Source: Kitasatospora sp. NBC_00374 (GTDB lineage Bacteria > Actinomycetota > Actinomycetes > Streptomycetales > Streptomycetaceae). Taken from it: a stretch of DNA of 64,000 nucleotides. The stretch spans positions 558,001-622,000 of the forward strand of contig NZ_CP107964.1 in assembly GCF_041434935.1 (NCBI RefSeq). Reading direction: 5' to 3'. Below the pieces are notes generated by a model. That model did not search any database. It saw only the letters and a list, made by a program, of their open reading frames with translations, and was not told where the DNA came from. Every line of letters starts with the position of its first letter. Within the stretch, counting starts at the first letter, position 1. Positions 53,216 to 62,161 of the stretch are shown one piece after another. The position numbers and the translations under genes were made by a program.

Positions 53216-53611
53216 ATGGCGCACATCCCGGACGACCTCAAGTACAGCAAGGACCACGAGTGGGTCCGTTCCTCGGCGAAGGGACAGGTGAAGATCGGCA
53301 TCACGGACCACGCCCAACGTCAGCTCGGCGACGTCGTCTACGTCGAGCAGCCGAAGTCGGGCGACCGCTTCGAGGCCTCCGAGCCGTTCGGCAGCGTGGA
53401 GTCGGTCAAGGCGGTGTCCGAGATCTACATGCCGGTGGCCGGCACCATCGAGTCCGTCAACGAGAGCCTCAGCGACGAGCCGGAGCAGCTCAACACCGAC
53501 CCGTACGGCGAAGGCTGGATCGTGCAGGTCAAGCTCGCCGACCCCAAGGAGCTCGACGAGCTGCTCACCGCCGCCGCGTACGCGGACTACGTCAAGCAGG
53601 AGTCCGAGTAG
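53216..53611 (+). CDS. gcvH: Glycine cleavage system H protein (lipoyl carrier)
   Basis: 131 residues from ATG 53216. Starts AHIPDDLKYSKDHEWV; the lipoyl-Lys motif GSVESVKAVSEIYMPVAG is intact, and ADPKELDELLTAAAY closes the normal fold. It shuttles the methylamine group between GcvP, GcvT and lipoamide dehydrogenase. No gcvT or gcvP lies in the window, so it is either a dispersed copy or a lipoate donor protein. Confidence 0.95.
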   Translation: MAHIPDDLKYSKDHEWVRSSAKGQVKIGITDHAQRQLGDVVYVEQPKSGDRFEASEPFGSVESVKAVSEIYMPVAGTIESVNESLSDEPEQLNTDPYGEGWIVQVKLADPKELDELLTAAAYADYVKQESE

Positions 53612-53756
53612 TCCGCGGGCTCCGGCACCGGAGGTCGGACGCAGTCCGGCCCGTGCTCCGGAGGTGACGGGCCGCCGGCGGGAACCGGGAGGGTGCCGCG
53701 GCGATGCCCGGCGGCACCTGTCCCCCACCGGAGCCGCCCAGCCGATCGTGGCGGGG

Positions 53757-54401
53757 TCAGCCCTCCGGGGCGGGGTGGGTGTCCGGCGGGGGCATCGTGA
53801 GCAGGGCCTTGGCGCGGCGCTCCGCCAGGATCGGGATGAACGTCCGGACCTTGGCGTCGCGCAGTTCGTCGTAGGCACTCGCGACCAGGGCGTCCACGGC
53901 GGCCGGGTCGGCCGCGGGGTGCGCGGACTTGAGGCGAGCGGCTACCAGCCGCATCGCCTCCTCGTCCCCGGACGGGGCCCTGGTCTCGCTCTCCCCGTCC
54001 ACCGGGGACGGCCAGGGCGTGCCGTCGGACGGCTGCGGGCGGCCGGCTGGAGCGGGTGCCGGGTCACCGGTGGTCACGGAGCGGGCCCTTCGGTTCACGG
54101 TGGGCGTCGGCGCGGTGAGCGTCACCACGGCGACCTCGCCCCCGGGTTCTCCGGTGTCGTGGCAGGCCAGGGTGAGCAGGCCCGCGTCGGCCAGATCTCG
54201 GAGGGCCTCACGGAGGAGACCCGGTTCGACACGCAGGGCCGCGGCCGCGGCCGTCACCGGAAAGGTCGCCGTCCGGGCGAGGTGCTGCCTCGGATCCGCG
54301 ACGAGATCGACCAGCAGGCCGGCCGCGACCGACCCGCTCGGAACCTCTCTGGCCTGCCGGGCCCAGTCCGCCGCCCAGCTCTCAACCGCCACCGTCTGCA
54401 C
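53757..54401 (-). CDS. Winged-helix-like protein with three-helix-bundle dimerisation domain
   Basis: 214 residues with GTG 54401 as the better start (AAGGG upstream); the frame is open to 54473. The N-terminal half (VTAAAAALRVEPGLLREALRDLADAGLLTLAC) reads as a winged helix. A Pro/Ser-rich linker follows. The C-terminus (ADPAAVDALVASAYDELRDA, then FIPILAERRAKALL) matches the streptomycete three-helix-bundle dimerisation domain. Probably a small DNA-binding or scaffolding protein. Confidence 0.7.
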   Translation of the reverse strand: MQTVAVESWAADWARQAREVPSGSVAAGLLVDLVADPRQHLARTATFPVTAAAAALRVEPGLLREALRDLADAGLLTLACHDTGEPGGEVAVVTLTAPTPTVNRRARSVTTGDPAPAPAGRPQPSDGTPWPSPVDGESETRAPSGDEEAMRLVAARLKSAHPAADPAAVDALVASAYDELRDAKVRTFIPILAERRAKALLTMPPPDTHPAPEG

Positions 54402-54625
54402 CGGCCCACGACCCTTCGCATCCGCCCGCCTCGGGCCGACCGGCCGGGTCCACCCGGCGCACGGCCCCCGCATGCAGCATTCTCCGACTGCTCGGGCCGG
54501 ACCGCCTGCCGGTACGCGGTTCCGCCCGCCCCTTCGCCCGATTCTTGACCGGGAAGGAGTCTCCGTGGCCTGTACATGACATGCCCAACTGACTGCCGCA
54601 GCCCCGCCGCACCCCCGAGTCGGAC

Positions 54626-55450
54626 TCAGGCCGACCCGCCCAGCACCTCACGCACCCGCCGGGCGTAGGCGCGCGGATGGGAGAGGTTCCCGTTGTGGCC
54701 GCCGGGGAACTCCTCGACCTCGGCGCCGAGCAGCCGGCCCAGGGCCTCGGCACACCGGCGGTCGAAGACGTCCACCGGAGTGGTCCGGCCGACGGCCGGG
54801 ACGATTCGGGTGCCGGCAGTGCGCAGGTCGGCCGGCTCCAGGGTGTCCTGGACGATCACGCTGAAGTCGTGCCGGATGAAGTGGTCGAAGTTGGCGAGCC
54901 GTCGGGCGTCCATGGGGTGCGGCGTGAGGCCCGGCTCGGTCTCGCCCCTCGGGTCGATGCCCAGCACCCGGGCGATCTCGGGCAGCGTCGACCCCAGACC
55001 GTTCCGGCGGTAGTGCTCCTGCAGCCCGGTCAGCTCCGCCTGGTGTCGGGGCCGTTCGGCGGCGGGCAGCAGGCGCGGGGCGACCGGCTCGTGGGCGATC
55101 AGTGTGCCGATCTGCCCGGGGTGCCGCACTGCGACATGCAGCCCGATCACGGCGCCGAGGCTGCAGCCGAGCATCAGCGCGGGCCGGTCGGTGACGGCGG
55201 CCAGCAGGCGGTGCACGTCCTCGGCGTGTTCGGCCAGGCTCGCACCGAGCTCCGGCTCGTCCAACCTGCTGCGGGACAGTCCCCGGCGGTCGTAGGTGAC
55301 GACGGTGTAGGCGTCGGTGAGCCCGGCCACGAGGTCGGCGCTGCGGTCGGCGTCACCCTCGCCGCTCTGCGCGACGAGCAGGACCGGGCCCGAGCCGACG
55401 ATCCGGAAGTGCAGGAGCGCGCCGGGCGCGCTGAGGCTGCCGGTGGACAT
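54626..55450 (-). CDS. Alpha/beta hydrolase
   Basis: 274 residues; ATG 55450 with GGGGGAG upstream. Starts LHFRIVGSGPVLLVAQSGEG; YDRRGLSRSR is the usual strand 4 loop; nucleophile elbow LMLGCSLGAVIGLH gives GxSxG; the Asp region is DVFDRR and the terminal His is in FPGGHNGNLS. Cytosolic esterase-like enzyme; substrate unknown. Divergent from the MarR-type regulator across overlapping palindromes. Confidence 0.9.
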   Translation of the reverse strand: MSTGSLSAPGALLHFRIVGSGPVLLVAQSGEGDADRSADLVAGLTDAYTVVTYDRRGLSRSRLDEPELGASLAEHAEDVHRLLAAVTDRPALMLGCSLGAVIGLHVAVRHPGQIGTLIAHEPVAPRLLPAAERPRHQAELTGLQEHYRRNGLGSTLPEIARVLGIDPRGETEPGLTPHPMDARRLANFDHFIRHDFSVIVQDTLEPADLRTAGTRIVPAVGRTTPVDVFDRRCAEALGRLLGAEVEEFPGGHNGNLSHPRAYARRVREVLGGSA

Positions 55451-55506
55451 GGTGGTCTCCCCCCTCGCCCGACGGACCGTCCGCCGAGCTGCCTCCACCG
55501 TAGTGC

Positions 55507-55549
55507 ATCCAGATGGATACATCCAAGTAGATGCATCACTCTGGATGTA
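55507..55549. promoter_or_regulatory. Overlapping palindromes in the hydrolase / MarR spacer
   Basis: The 110-bp spacer holds ATCCAGATGGAT (55507-55518, 5-bp arms), the perfect palindrome GATGCATC (55530-55537), and the wider inverted repeat TACATCCA (55518-55525) with TGGATGTA (55542-55549). All share the half-site ATCCA/TGGAT and lie where both promoters must be. Confidence 0.75.
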
Positions 55550-55560
55550 GTCTGGCCCCC

Positions 55561-56004
55561 ATGAACGGAGTGGAGCTCTTCCAGCTGGGGCGCGTCCTGA
55601 TGCGGATCGGGGAGTCGGCCCTCCCCGAACCACCGGGCGGCACCGACCGGCTGCCAGGCGGCACCCGCACCGTCCTGATCGTCGCGACCGACATCGCCGC
55701 CCACCCCGGCACCACCGCGGCCGAGACCGTCGCCCGCACCGGCGTCCCGCAGAGCCAGGTCTCCACCGCCGTCGCCCGGCTCAAGGAGGCCGGCTCGATC
55801 CGCGCCTCGGCCGACCCGGCCGACGGGCGACGCACCCTCCTCCACCCCGCCGACGAGCCGTCCGCCAGGGTCGCCGCCGTCCGTGCGACCGGCGTCGAAC
55901 ACGCCCTGGCCGCCGCGCTCGGCGGTGACGACCCGACCCGCCTGGGTGAAGTCACCGACGCCCTCGCCGTCCTCGCCCGGCACCTGACGCCGCCCCGCCC
56001 CTGA
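55561..56004 (+). CDS. MarR-like transcriptional regulator
   Basis: 147 residues; ATG 55561 (MNGVELFQLGRVLMRIGE) fits the family better than the upstream ATG 55531. The winged helix is TTAAETVARTGVPQSQVSTA, with the wing RASADPADGRRTLLHPAD (the DxRxxxL pattern is present as DGRRTLL). The C-terminal helix closes a dimer. It probably represses itself and the divergent hydrolase via the palindromes. Confidence 0.82.
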   Translation: MNGVELFQLGRVLMRIGESALPEPPGGTDRLPGGTRTVLIVATDIAAHPGTTAAETVARTGVPQSQVSTAVARLKEAGSIRASADPADGRRTLLHPADEPSARVAAVRATGVEHALAAALGGDDPTRLGEVTDALAVLARHLTPPRP

Positions 56005-56092
56005 CCCCGCCCGGGCCTCGTCCGCCACCCTCGGCCCCCACCCTGCGGGCAGTGAGCGCCGCGCGTCTGGACGCCGCTCGCCGGGCCCGGTG

Positions 56093-57220
56093 TCAGGAGA
56101 GCCCGGCAACGGCGGTGCGGACCTTGCTCGTGATCGCCTCGGGGAGGGCGACGTAGCCCTTCGCCCCGACGGCCTGCTGGGCGTCGTTGCCGGCGGTGTA
56201 GGTGAGGAAGGCCTTGAGGGCGTCGAGGGTCCCCGGCTGGTTGCCCTTGTCGCAGACGATCTCGTAGGTGACCAGGACGAGCGGGTAGGCGCCCTCCTGA
56301 TCGGTCCCGTAGTCCAGGGTCAGGGCCAGGTCGTTGCCGGTGCCGGAGACCTGCGCGGTGCCGATGGTGGTGGCCGCGTTGGCCGCGGTGGCCTCGACCG
56401 GCTTGGACGCGCCGGTCGCGACGGCTGCGCTGTCGAGGTTGTTGGTCTGCGCGAAGGACAGCTCGACGTAGCCGACGGAGTTCTTCACCTGCTTGACCTG
56501 CGCGGCCACCCCCGCGCTGCCGCTCGCGGACTGGCCGCCCTTACCCGCCCAGGACTTCGCCGGCGGGTACGGCCAGGCGCCGCCCGAGGTCGCGGCGAGG
56601 TACTGGGTGAGGTTGTCGGTGGTGCCGGAGTCGTCCGCACGGTGGATGGCCTGGATCTCGGCGTCGGGCAGCGACACGCCGGGGTTGAGAGCGGCGATTG
56701 CGGGGTCGTTCCAGGTGGTGATCTGCGAGTCGAAGATCTTGGCGATGGTCGGTCCGTCCAGGACCAGCGAGTCGACCCCGTCGATGTTGAAGACGATGGA
56801 GACCAGGCCGCCGACCATCGGCAGGTCGATACCCTGGCCTCCGGTGCAGGTCTCCTTGGTGGCATCGACCTCGGCGGGCTTCAGCGCCGCGTCGGAACCG
56901 GCGAAGGCGACCTTCCCCGCGGTGAACTGCTGGATGCCGGCGCCGGACCCGCTCGCGCCGTAGGTGATCGTGACACTCGGGCACGCTGCGCTGAAGGCGG
57001 TCTTCCAGATGTCGATCGCGTTGCCCTGAGCGGTCGAACCGGCGCCCAGCACCTGCCCCGACCCGGCGCACGCGATGGCGCTCGTCGCGCTCTCGGCGGG
57101 CACCGACAGCGTCGGCCCCCCGGACGGATCGGACCCGCACGCCGCGGCGGCGGACGCGAGGGCGAGGACGACGGCCGTCCTGGACAGCGAAGCGAGCAGG
57201 ACGGTACCCCGTGGGCGCAT
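56093..57220 (-). CDS. pstS: PstS-type phosphate-binding lipoprotein
   Basis: 375 residues from ATG 57220. Lipobox AAAACGSD marks an exported, lipid-anchored protein. Ligand-loop motifs are GAGSTAQGNAID, TYGASGSGAGIQQF, AFAGSDAAL and HRADDSGTTDNLTQYL, the normal phosphate-contacting set of PstS. It ends with the C-terminal lobe including GYVELSFA and YEIVCDKG. The pstCAB genes are not adjacent, so this is a solitary copy. No clear PHO box was seen. Confidence 0.93.
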   Translation of the reverse strand: MRPRGTVLLASLSRTAVVLALASAAAACGSDPSGGPTLSVPAESATSAIACAGSGQVLGAGSTAQGNAIDIWKTAFSAACPSVTITYGASGSGAGIQQFTAGKVAFAGSDAALKPAEVDATKETCTGGQGIDLPMVGGLVSIVFNIDGVDSLVLDGPTIAKIFDSQITTWNDPAIAALNPGVSLPDAEIQAIHRADDSGTTDNLTQYLAATSGGAWPYPPAKSWAGKGGQSASGSAGVAAQVKQVKNSVGYVELSFAQTNNLDSAAVATGASKPVEATAANAATTIGTAQVSGTGNDLALTLDYGTDQEGAYPLVLVTYEIVCDKGNQPGTLDALKAFLTYTAGNDAQQAVGAKGYVALPEAITSKVRTAVAGLS

Positions 57221-57431
57221 GGTGGTCTCCGGGACGGGCGGGCATGCGGACGACGCCCATCCTGGGCCCGCTCCCCGCCGCTCAGGACGGACGACATGCC
57301 GGGCCCCACCCCGGACGGCCCAGGCTCCGACCCCATACGGCCGTACCCGTCCACCCGCTCGCGCACGGCTCCCGGGCCGTCGAGCCGCACCCCCCGGCGG
57401 ACCGGGTGACCGCCGGGCGCACAATGGCGGC

Positions 57432-58775
57432 ATGACGAACGATCATGCCACCGCGGACGCCTGGGCCGCGATCAGCGACACGCCGGAACTCGCCGCCGCC
57501 GTACGCCACAAGAGCGCGCCCGGGACACTCCCCTCCCGGCTGGCCGTGCGCGACCTGGCCCGCGCCACCGTCGCGGCCTGCTCGCTCGCGGCCGCCCAAC
57601 TCCTCGCCACCCGCAACGACACGCGGCTGCCCGACGTCGAGGTGGACGAGGAGGCGGTCGCCACGGCCTTCGTCAGCGAGCGGCACCTGCGGATCGACGG
57701 CCGGACCCCGGTCAGCTTCGCGCCGCACTCGGGCTTCTTCCGGACCGCCGACGGCTGGGTGCGCACCCACGCCAACTACCCGCACCACCGCGCCCGGCTG
57801 CTCGCCGCCCTCGGCCTCCCGGCCGAGGCCGACGCCGCCCGGCTGGCCGCGGAGCTCGCCACCCGCGCGGCCGTCGACGTCCAGGAGACCGCGTACGCCG
57901 CCGACGCGCTGGCCGTCGCCGTCGCCCCCGTGGACCCGGCACGCGAGCCGCTGCCGCTGGTCGAGACCCTGGCCGGCGGCCCGACCGACCGCTCCCTGGC
58001 GGCCGCGCCGCTCCCCGCGGCCGGCGTGCGCGTCCTCGACCTGACCCGGGTCATCGCCGGCCCGGTCGCCACCCGCACCCTCGCCCTGCTCGGCGCGGAC
58101 GTGCTGCGCCTCGACGCCCCGCACCTGCCCGAGAGCGAGGACGCGCAGGCGGACACCGGGTTCGGCAAGCGCTCCGCCCGGCTCGACCTCGCCGACCGGG
58201 CCGCGCTGGACGGTCTGCTCGCCGAGGCGGACGTCGTAATCACCGGCTACCGCCCGCACGCACTCGACCGGTTCGGCCTGTCGCCGGACGCACTGGCCGA
58301 GCGCCACCCGGGGCTGATCACCGCCCAGCTCTGCGCCTGGGGGTGGACCGGCCCGTGGGCGGACCGGCGCGGCTTCGACAGCCTGGTGCAGGCGGGCCGC
58401 GGCATCGCGGACCTGGAGTCCGCCCCCGACGGAACGCCCTGCGCCCTCCCCGCCCAGGCCCTCGACCACGGCACCGGCTACCTGCTCGCCGCCGCTGTGC
58501 TGCACGCCCTGACGCAACGCCAGCTGAACGGCCGCGGCACCCGGCTGCGCCTCTCGCTCGCCGGCACCGCCGACTGGCTGATCGGCCTGCCCCGGACCGA
58601 CGGCGCCGGGCCCGACGCCGAGCAGGGCCGCACGCCCGACCGCTGGCTCACCGAGACCCCGAGCCCGTACGGCCTGCTGCGGCACGCCCGCCCGCCGATC
58701 GGCTACGCCGGCGCACCGGCCACCTGGACGCGCGGCCCGAGCCGCTGGGGGACCGACCGACCGTCCTGGACCTGA
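57432..58775 (+). CDS. CoA-transferase family III (CaiB/BaiF) protein
   Basis: 447 residues from ATG 57432. The family core is VRVLDLTRVIAGPVATRTLA, LLGADVLRLDAPHLPE, GKRSARLDLADRAALDGL and the segment DVVITGYRPHALDRFG. The N-terminal 190 residues are an extra region seen in a subset of this family. These enzymes move CoA between carboxylic acids; the acid is unknown. It converges with the sigma-factor operon, 6 bp apart. Confidence 0.88.
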   Translation: MTNDHATADAWAAISDTPELAAAVRHKSAPGTLPSRLAVRDLARATVAACSLAAAQLLATRNDTRLPDVEVDEEAVATAFVSERHLRIDGRTPVSFAPHSGFFRTADGWVRTHANYPHHRARLLAALGLPAEADAARLAAELATRAAVDVQETAYAADALAVAVAPVDPAREPLPLVETLAGGPTDRSLAAAPLPAAGVRVLDLTRVIAGPVATRTLALLGADVLRLDAPHLPESEDAQADTGFGKRSARLDLADRAALDGLLAEADVVITGYRPHALDRFGLSPDALAERHPGLITAQLCAWGWTGPWADRRGFDSLVQAGRGIADLESAPDGTPCALPAQALDHGTGYLLAAAVLHALTQRQLNGRGTRLRLSLAGTADWLIGLPRTDGAGPDAEQGRTPDRWLTETPSPYGLLRHARPPIGYAGAPATWTRGPSRWGTDRPSWT

Positions 58776-58781
58776 CCCGCC

Positions 58782-60086
58782 TCACCCCAGCGCGGCCGCC
58801 TTGCGCAGCAACACCGACCGCTCGCGGACGTTGCCGCACAGCCGGGCGGCGAGCTCCAGCTCGGCCCGCGCCTCGGCGCTCCGGCCGAGCCGCGCCAGCA
58901 GCTCGCCGCGCACGCTCGGGAGCAGGTACGAGCCCGACAGGCGGCCGGAGGCGGCCAGCTCGTCCACCATGGACAGCGCCGGCTGCGGCCCGCTCGCCAT
59001 GGCCACGGCGACGGCCCGGTTGAGCTCGACGACGGGTGAGGGAGCGACCCGGCCGAGCGCCTCGTAGAGGAGCACGATCCGCTCCCAGTCGGTCGTCGCC
59101 ACCGAGGCCGCCGACGCGTGGCAGCCCGCGATCGCCGCCTGCAGCCCGTACGGTCCGAGGCCGCGCCCGAGCGCCGAGGCCCGGCCGATCGCGGCCAGAC
59201 CTCGGCGGATCGCCGACCGGTCCCAGCGGCGGCGGTCCTGGTCCTCCAGGAGCACCGCCTCGCCGTCGGGCCCGGTGCGCGCCGGAAAGCGCGCGGCCGT
59301 GAGCTCGCACAGCGCGAGGAGCCCGTGCACCTCCGGCTCGTCGGGGAGCAGTGCGACCAGCATCCGCGTCAGCCGGATCGCCTCGTAGGCCAGGTCGGAA
59401 CGGAGCAGCCGGTCGCCGGCCGTCGCCGTGGAGCCCTCCGTGAACACCACGTACAGGACGCTCAGGACGGCGCCGAGCCGTTCGCGCCGCTCCTCGGGCG
59501 GCGGGAGTCCGAACGGCACTCCCGCCGCGGCGATCGTCTTCTTCGCCCGGGTGATCCGCGCCTGGACCGTCGGCAGGGGCACCAGGAACGCCCGGGCGAT
59601 CTCCTCGCTCGTCAGGCCGCCGACCACGCGCAGGGTCAGGGCCACCCGGGCCTCGGGCGAGAGGACCGGATGGCAGGCCACGAACATCAGCGCGAGGATG
59701 TCGTCGTCGATCCGGTCGGGATCCCACGGCGGGTCGTCCGGGCGGCCCCCCGGGGTCGGCGCGCCCGAGTCCGCCTCGCCCTCGGCGAGCGGGGCGGCGA
59801 GCACGGCGTAGCGCTCGTCGAGGGCCGAGCGCCGGCGGAAGCTGTCGATGGCGCGCCGCCGCGCGGTCGCGAGCAGCCAGCCCACCGGGTTCGCCGGCTC
59901 GCCGTCGCGCGACCAGGTGACGAGCGCCTCGGCCACCGCTTCCTGGGCGACGTCCTCGGCGAGCTCGAAGTCCCCGGTGTAGCGGGCGAGCGCCGCGACG
60001 ATCCGGGCGGACTCGATCCGCCAGACGGCCTCGACGGCCCGCCGTGCCGAGTCGGGGTTCGGCGGGCCGTCGGCGGTTCGGGGCAT
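58782..60086 (-). CDS. ECF42-type RNA polymerase sigma factor with DUF6596 extension
   Basis: 434 residues; ATG 60086 overlaps the YCII stop (TGATG). The sigma2 region is ALARYTGDFELAEDVAQEAV, sigma4 is VGGLTSEEIARAFLVPLPTV with QARITRAKKTI. The large C-terminal DUF6596 region reads YVVFTEGSTATAG, IRLTRMLVALLPDEPEVHGL and LYEALGRVAPSPVVELNRAVA, with TPR-like helices. In this sigma group the C-terminus replaces an anti-sigma factor and the partner is a DGPF/YCII protein, encoded directly upstream here. Confidence 0.95.
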   Translation of the reverse strand: MPRTADGPPNPDSARRAVEAVWRIESARIVAALARYTGDFELAEDVAQEAVAEALVTWSRDGEPANPVGWLLATARRRAIDSFRRRSALDERYAVLAAPLAEGEADSGAPTPGGRPDDPPWDPDRIDDDILALMFVACHPVLSPEARVALTLRVVGGLTSEEIARAFLVPLPTVQARITRAKKTIAAAGVPFGLPPPEERRERLGAVLSVLYVVFTEGSTATAGDRLLRSDLAYEAIRLTRMLVALLPDEPEVHGLLALCELTAARFPARTGPDGEAVLLEDQDRRRWDRSAIRRGLAAIGRASALGRGLGPYGLQAAIAGCHASAASVATTDWERIVLLYEALGRVAPSPVVELNRAVAVAMASGPQPALSMVDELAASGRLSGSYLLPSVRGELLARLGRSAEARAELELAARLCGNVRERSVLLRKAAALG

Positions 60087-60505
60087 CAGAGCTGGCCGGT
60101 CCGCTCGCGCCACGCCCGCTCCTTGACGATCCACTCGTTGTCCTGCGGGAACTCCTCGATGCCCGGCACCCGACGGACCTCGCACTTGGAGCCTGCGATC
60201 GCCGGGAGCCGCTTGGCCCACTCGACGGCCTCCTCCTTCGAGGCGACGTCGATCAGGTAGAACCCGCCGAAGAGCTCCTTCGTCTCGCCGTAGGGGCCGT
60301 CGGTGACCACCGGCGTCTCGCCGCTGAAGTCGACCACCACGCCCTGGGTCGGGTCGTCCAGGCCCTCGGCGGCGACCAGCACGCCCGCCCGGATCAGCTC
60401 CTCGTTGAAACGGCCCACCGTTTCGAGCATCTCGTCGAAGGGTGTCTCCATCATCTTCGCGACGGACTCGTCCGTGCCGCGCATGATCAGCATGTACTTC
60501 GCCAT
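60086..60505 (-). CDS. YCII/DGPF-domain protein, partner of the ECF42 sigma factor
   Basis: 139 residues from ATG 60505. MAKYMLIMRGTDES opens the YCII fold; TDGPYGETKELFGGFYLID is the DGPF-type signature. It ends VRRVPGIEEFPQDNEW. Such proteins are small cytosolic enzymes or sensors and are conserved neighbours of ECF42 sigma genes. Its stop overlaps the sigma start, so the two are translationally coupled. Confidence 0.93.
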   Translation of the reverse strand: MAKYMLIMRGTDESVAKMMETPFDEMLETVGRFNEELIRAGVLVAAEGLDDPTQGVVVDFSGETPVVTDGPYGETKELFGGFYLIDVASKEEAVEWAKRLPAIAGSKCEVRRVPGIEEFPQDNEWIVKERAWRERTGQL

Positions 60506-60805
60506 GATCGATCTCCTTGGTGTCGGGGTCGCCTCTCGACCCTCTCACCCCAAGGTCGAACGGCGTGGCCGCGGATCGACACGGGGCACGGACCCGGGAC
60601 GGAATTCTTTTCTCGCCTGCCGCCGGTCCGGGCCGGCACGTGGTGCGGGCGCCGAAAACGGGCGCCGAGGAACGGGTGCGCCGACCGCACCACGCGCGTG
60701 CCGGCCGAGGTCACCAGCGGCGGGCGTTGGGCCGGCCGGGTGTTGCTGGGGGCCGGGTACCGCCTCCGACGGGAGCGCGGCCGGTCTTCCGGGGATGCAT
60801 TAGTC
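60506..60805. other. Intergenic, 300 bp, no gene seen
   Basis: Divergent spacer between the YCII-ECF42 operon and the deacetylase. Near the right end, gcattagtcatg is a locally AT-rich patch that could be part of the rightward promoter. No repeat or hairpin stood out. Confidence 0.4.
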
Positions 60806-61639
60806 ATGTTGTCGCATCGTCAGGTCATGACCCGTAGGCTCCTGCTCGCCGGGGCCGGCTTCTCGCTGCTCTCACCCCGCTCCTGCGGTGGCGCGCCACC
60901 CCGCGACGCCGACGGACAGGCGGCAGGAACCTCGGCCGGCGGAGCGGAGCCCGAGACACCCGGCCCGCAGGACGCGGCCACCGCCCCCGCAGCGCCCCCG
61001 GCCGCCGTCGCGGCGGCACCCCTGGGCGGGCGTCCCCAAGCGGTTCCGATGCGGGCACCGCTGGCCGCACTCTCCACGACCGACCGGCTGCTGGCGCTGA
61101 CGATCGACGACGGGCCGGACCCGACCTACACGCCGGCCGTGCTGAAGATCCTCGACGAGCAACGGATCTCGGCCACGTTCTTCCTGATCGGGCGGAACGC
61201 GGCCGAGCACCCGGCGCTGGTGCGGGAGATCGCCGCGCACGGCCACCACATCGCCAACCACACCTGGTCCCACCCCGACCTGCGCCGCCTGTCGGAGACC
61301 GAGGCCCGTGACGAGCTCAGACGCACCTGCGACCTCCTGTACGAGACGACCGGCCGGGCACCCACCTGGTTCCGCGCACCGGCCGGCGATTTCACCGAGG
61401 CCTCGCTGCGCGTGGGCGCCGAGCTCGGTATGCGGCCCATGGCATGGTCGGTCGACCCGCGGGACTGGTCCCGCCCGGGCAGCTCCGCCATCGTCGACCG
61501 GGTTCTGAAGGCCGTCGGGTCCGGCTCGATCGTGCTCAACCACGACGGTGGCGGCGACCGCACGCAGACGGTGACGGCGCTCCGCTCCTACCTGCCCGTA
61601 CTGACCGGCCAGGGCTACCAGTTCACCACTCCGCGCTGA
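60806..61639 (+). CDS. Exported polysaccharide deacetylase (NodB domain)
   Basis: 277 residues from ATG 60806 (ATG 60827 is an alternative). The N-terminus MTRRLLLAGAGFSLLSPRSC is signal-like, with a double Arg and a Cys that could be lipidated. A disordered Ala/Pro stretch leads to the NodB domain from about 90: LTIDDGPDPTYTPAVL (catalytic Asp pair), HIANHTWSHPDL (metal His residues), WFRAPAGDF, and IVLNHDGGGDR (catalytic His). It probably removes acetyl groups from peptidoglycan or another wall glycan. Confidence 0.93.
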   Translation: MLSHRQVMTRRLLLAGAGFSLLSPRSCGGAPPRDADGQAAGTSAGGAEPETPGPQDAATAPAAPPAAVAAAPLGGRPQAVPMRAPLAALSTTDRLLALTIDDGPDPTYTPAVLKILDEQRISATFFLIGRNAAEHPALVREIAAHGHHIANHTWSHPDLRRLSETEARDELRRTCDLLYETTGRAPTWFRAPAGDFTEASLRVGAELGMRPMAWSVDPRDWSRPGSSAIVDRVLKAVGSGSIVLNHDGGGDRTQTVTALRSYLPVLTGQGYQFTTPR

Positions 61640-61674
61640 GCGACGGGCGCCGGCCGCAGGCCTAGGATCGCCGT

Positions 61675-62115
61675 ATGGCGCTGCTCCGGATCACCCGCCG
61701 CTCCCCTCTGTCGGCCGCCGAGGCGTGGCGCCGGATGACCGACTGGGAGCGGCATGCCGGGCCCGTCCCGTTCACGGCGATCCGGGTGACCAGCGCGTCG
61801 CCGCGCGGGCTCGGGGCCGGTTTCACCGCGCGCACCGCCGTCGGCCCGGTCGGGTTCGACGACCCGATGGAGGTGACGCGCTGGCAGGCCCCGCAGCCGG
61901 GGCGGCCCGGTCTGTGCCGCCTGGAGAAGCGGGGTGCGGTGGTCACCGGCTGGGCCGAGATCGAGGTCCGGCCGCAGCCGGACGGCTCGGTGGTCCAGTG
62001 GCGGGAGGACGTCCGGGTGACGGCGCTGCCCCGCCTGTTCGACGGCCCGACCGCCTGGTGCGGCCGCCTCCTGTTCGGACGGGTGATGCGGCGGTTGCTC
62101 GACGGCGCACGGTGA
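61675..62115 (+). CDS. SRPBCC-family (polyketide cyclase/START-like) protein
   Basis: 146 residues from ATG 61675. Pattern: ITRRSPLSAAEAWRRMTDWE, FTARTAVGPVGFDDPMEV and AEIEVRPQPDGSVVQWREDV, ending in a long C-terminal helix (CGRLLFGRVMRRLLDG). A helix-grip fold binding a hydrophobic ligand is expected; no catalytic residue can be named. It follows the deacetylase by 35 bp and may be cotranscribed. Confidence 0.85.
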   Translation: MALLRITRRSPLSAAEAWRRMTDWERHAGPVPFTAIRVTSASPRGLGAGFTARTAVGPVGFDDPMEVTRWQAPQPGRPGLCRLEKRGAVVTGWAEIEVRPQPDGSVVQWREDVRVTALPRLFDGPTAWCGRLLFGRVMRRLLDGAR

Positions 62116-62161
62116 CCCCGGGTGGAACCGCCGGGACGCCCCGGGCCGGGCGTGCCCGGCG

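Noticed and set aside
53757..54473. Longer start for the winged-helix-like protein at ATG 54473
   Set aside because: The extra 24 residues are Arg/Pro/Gly noise and lack a ribosome site; GTG 54401 has AAGGG upstream.
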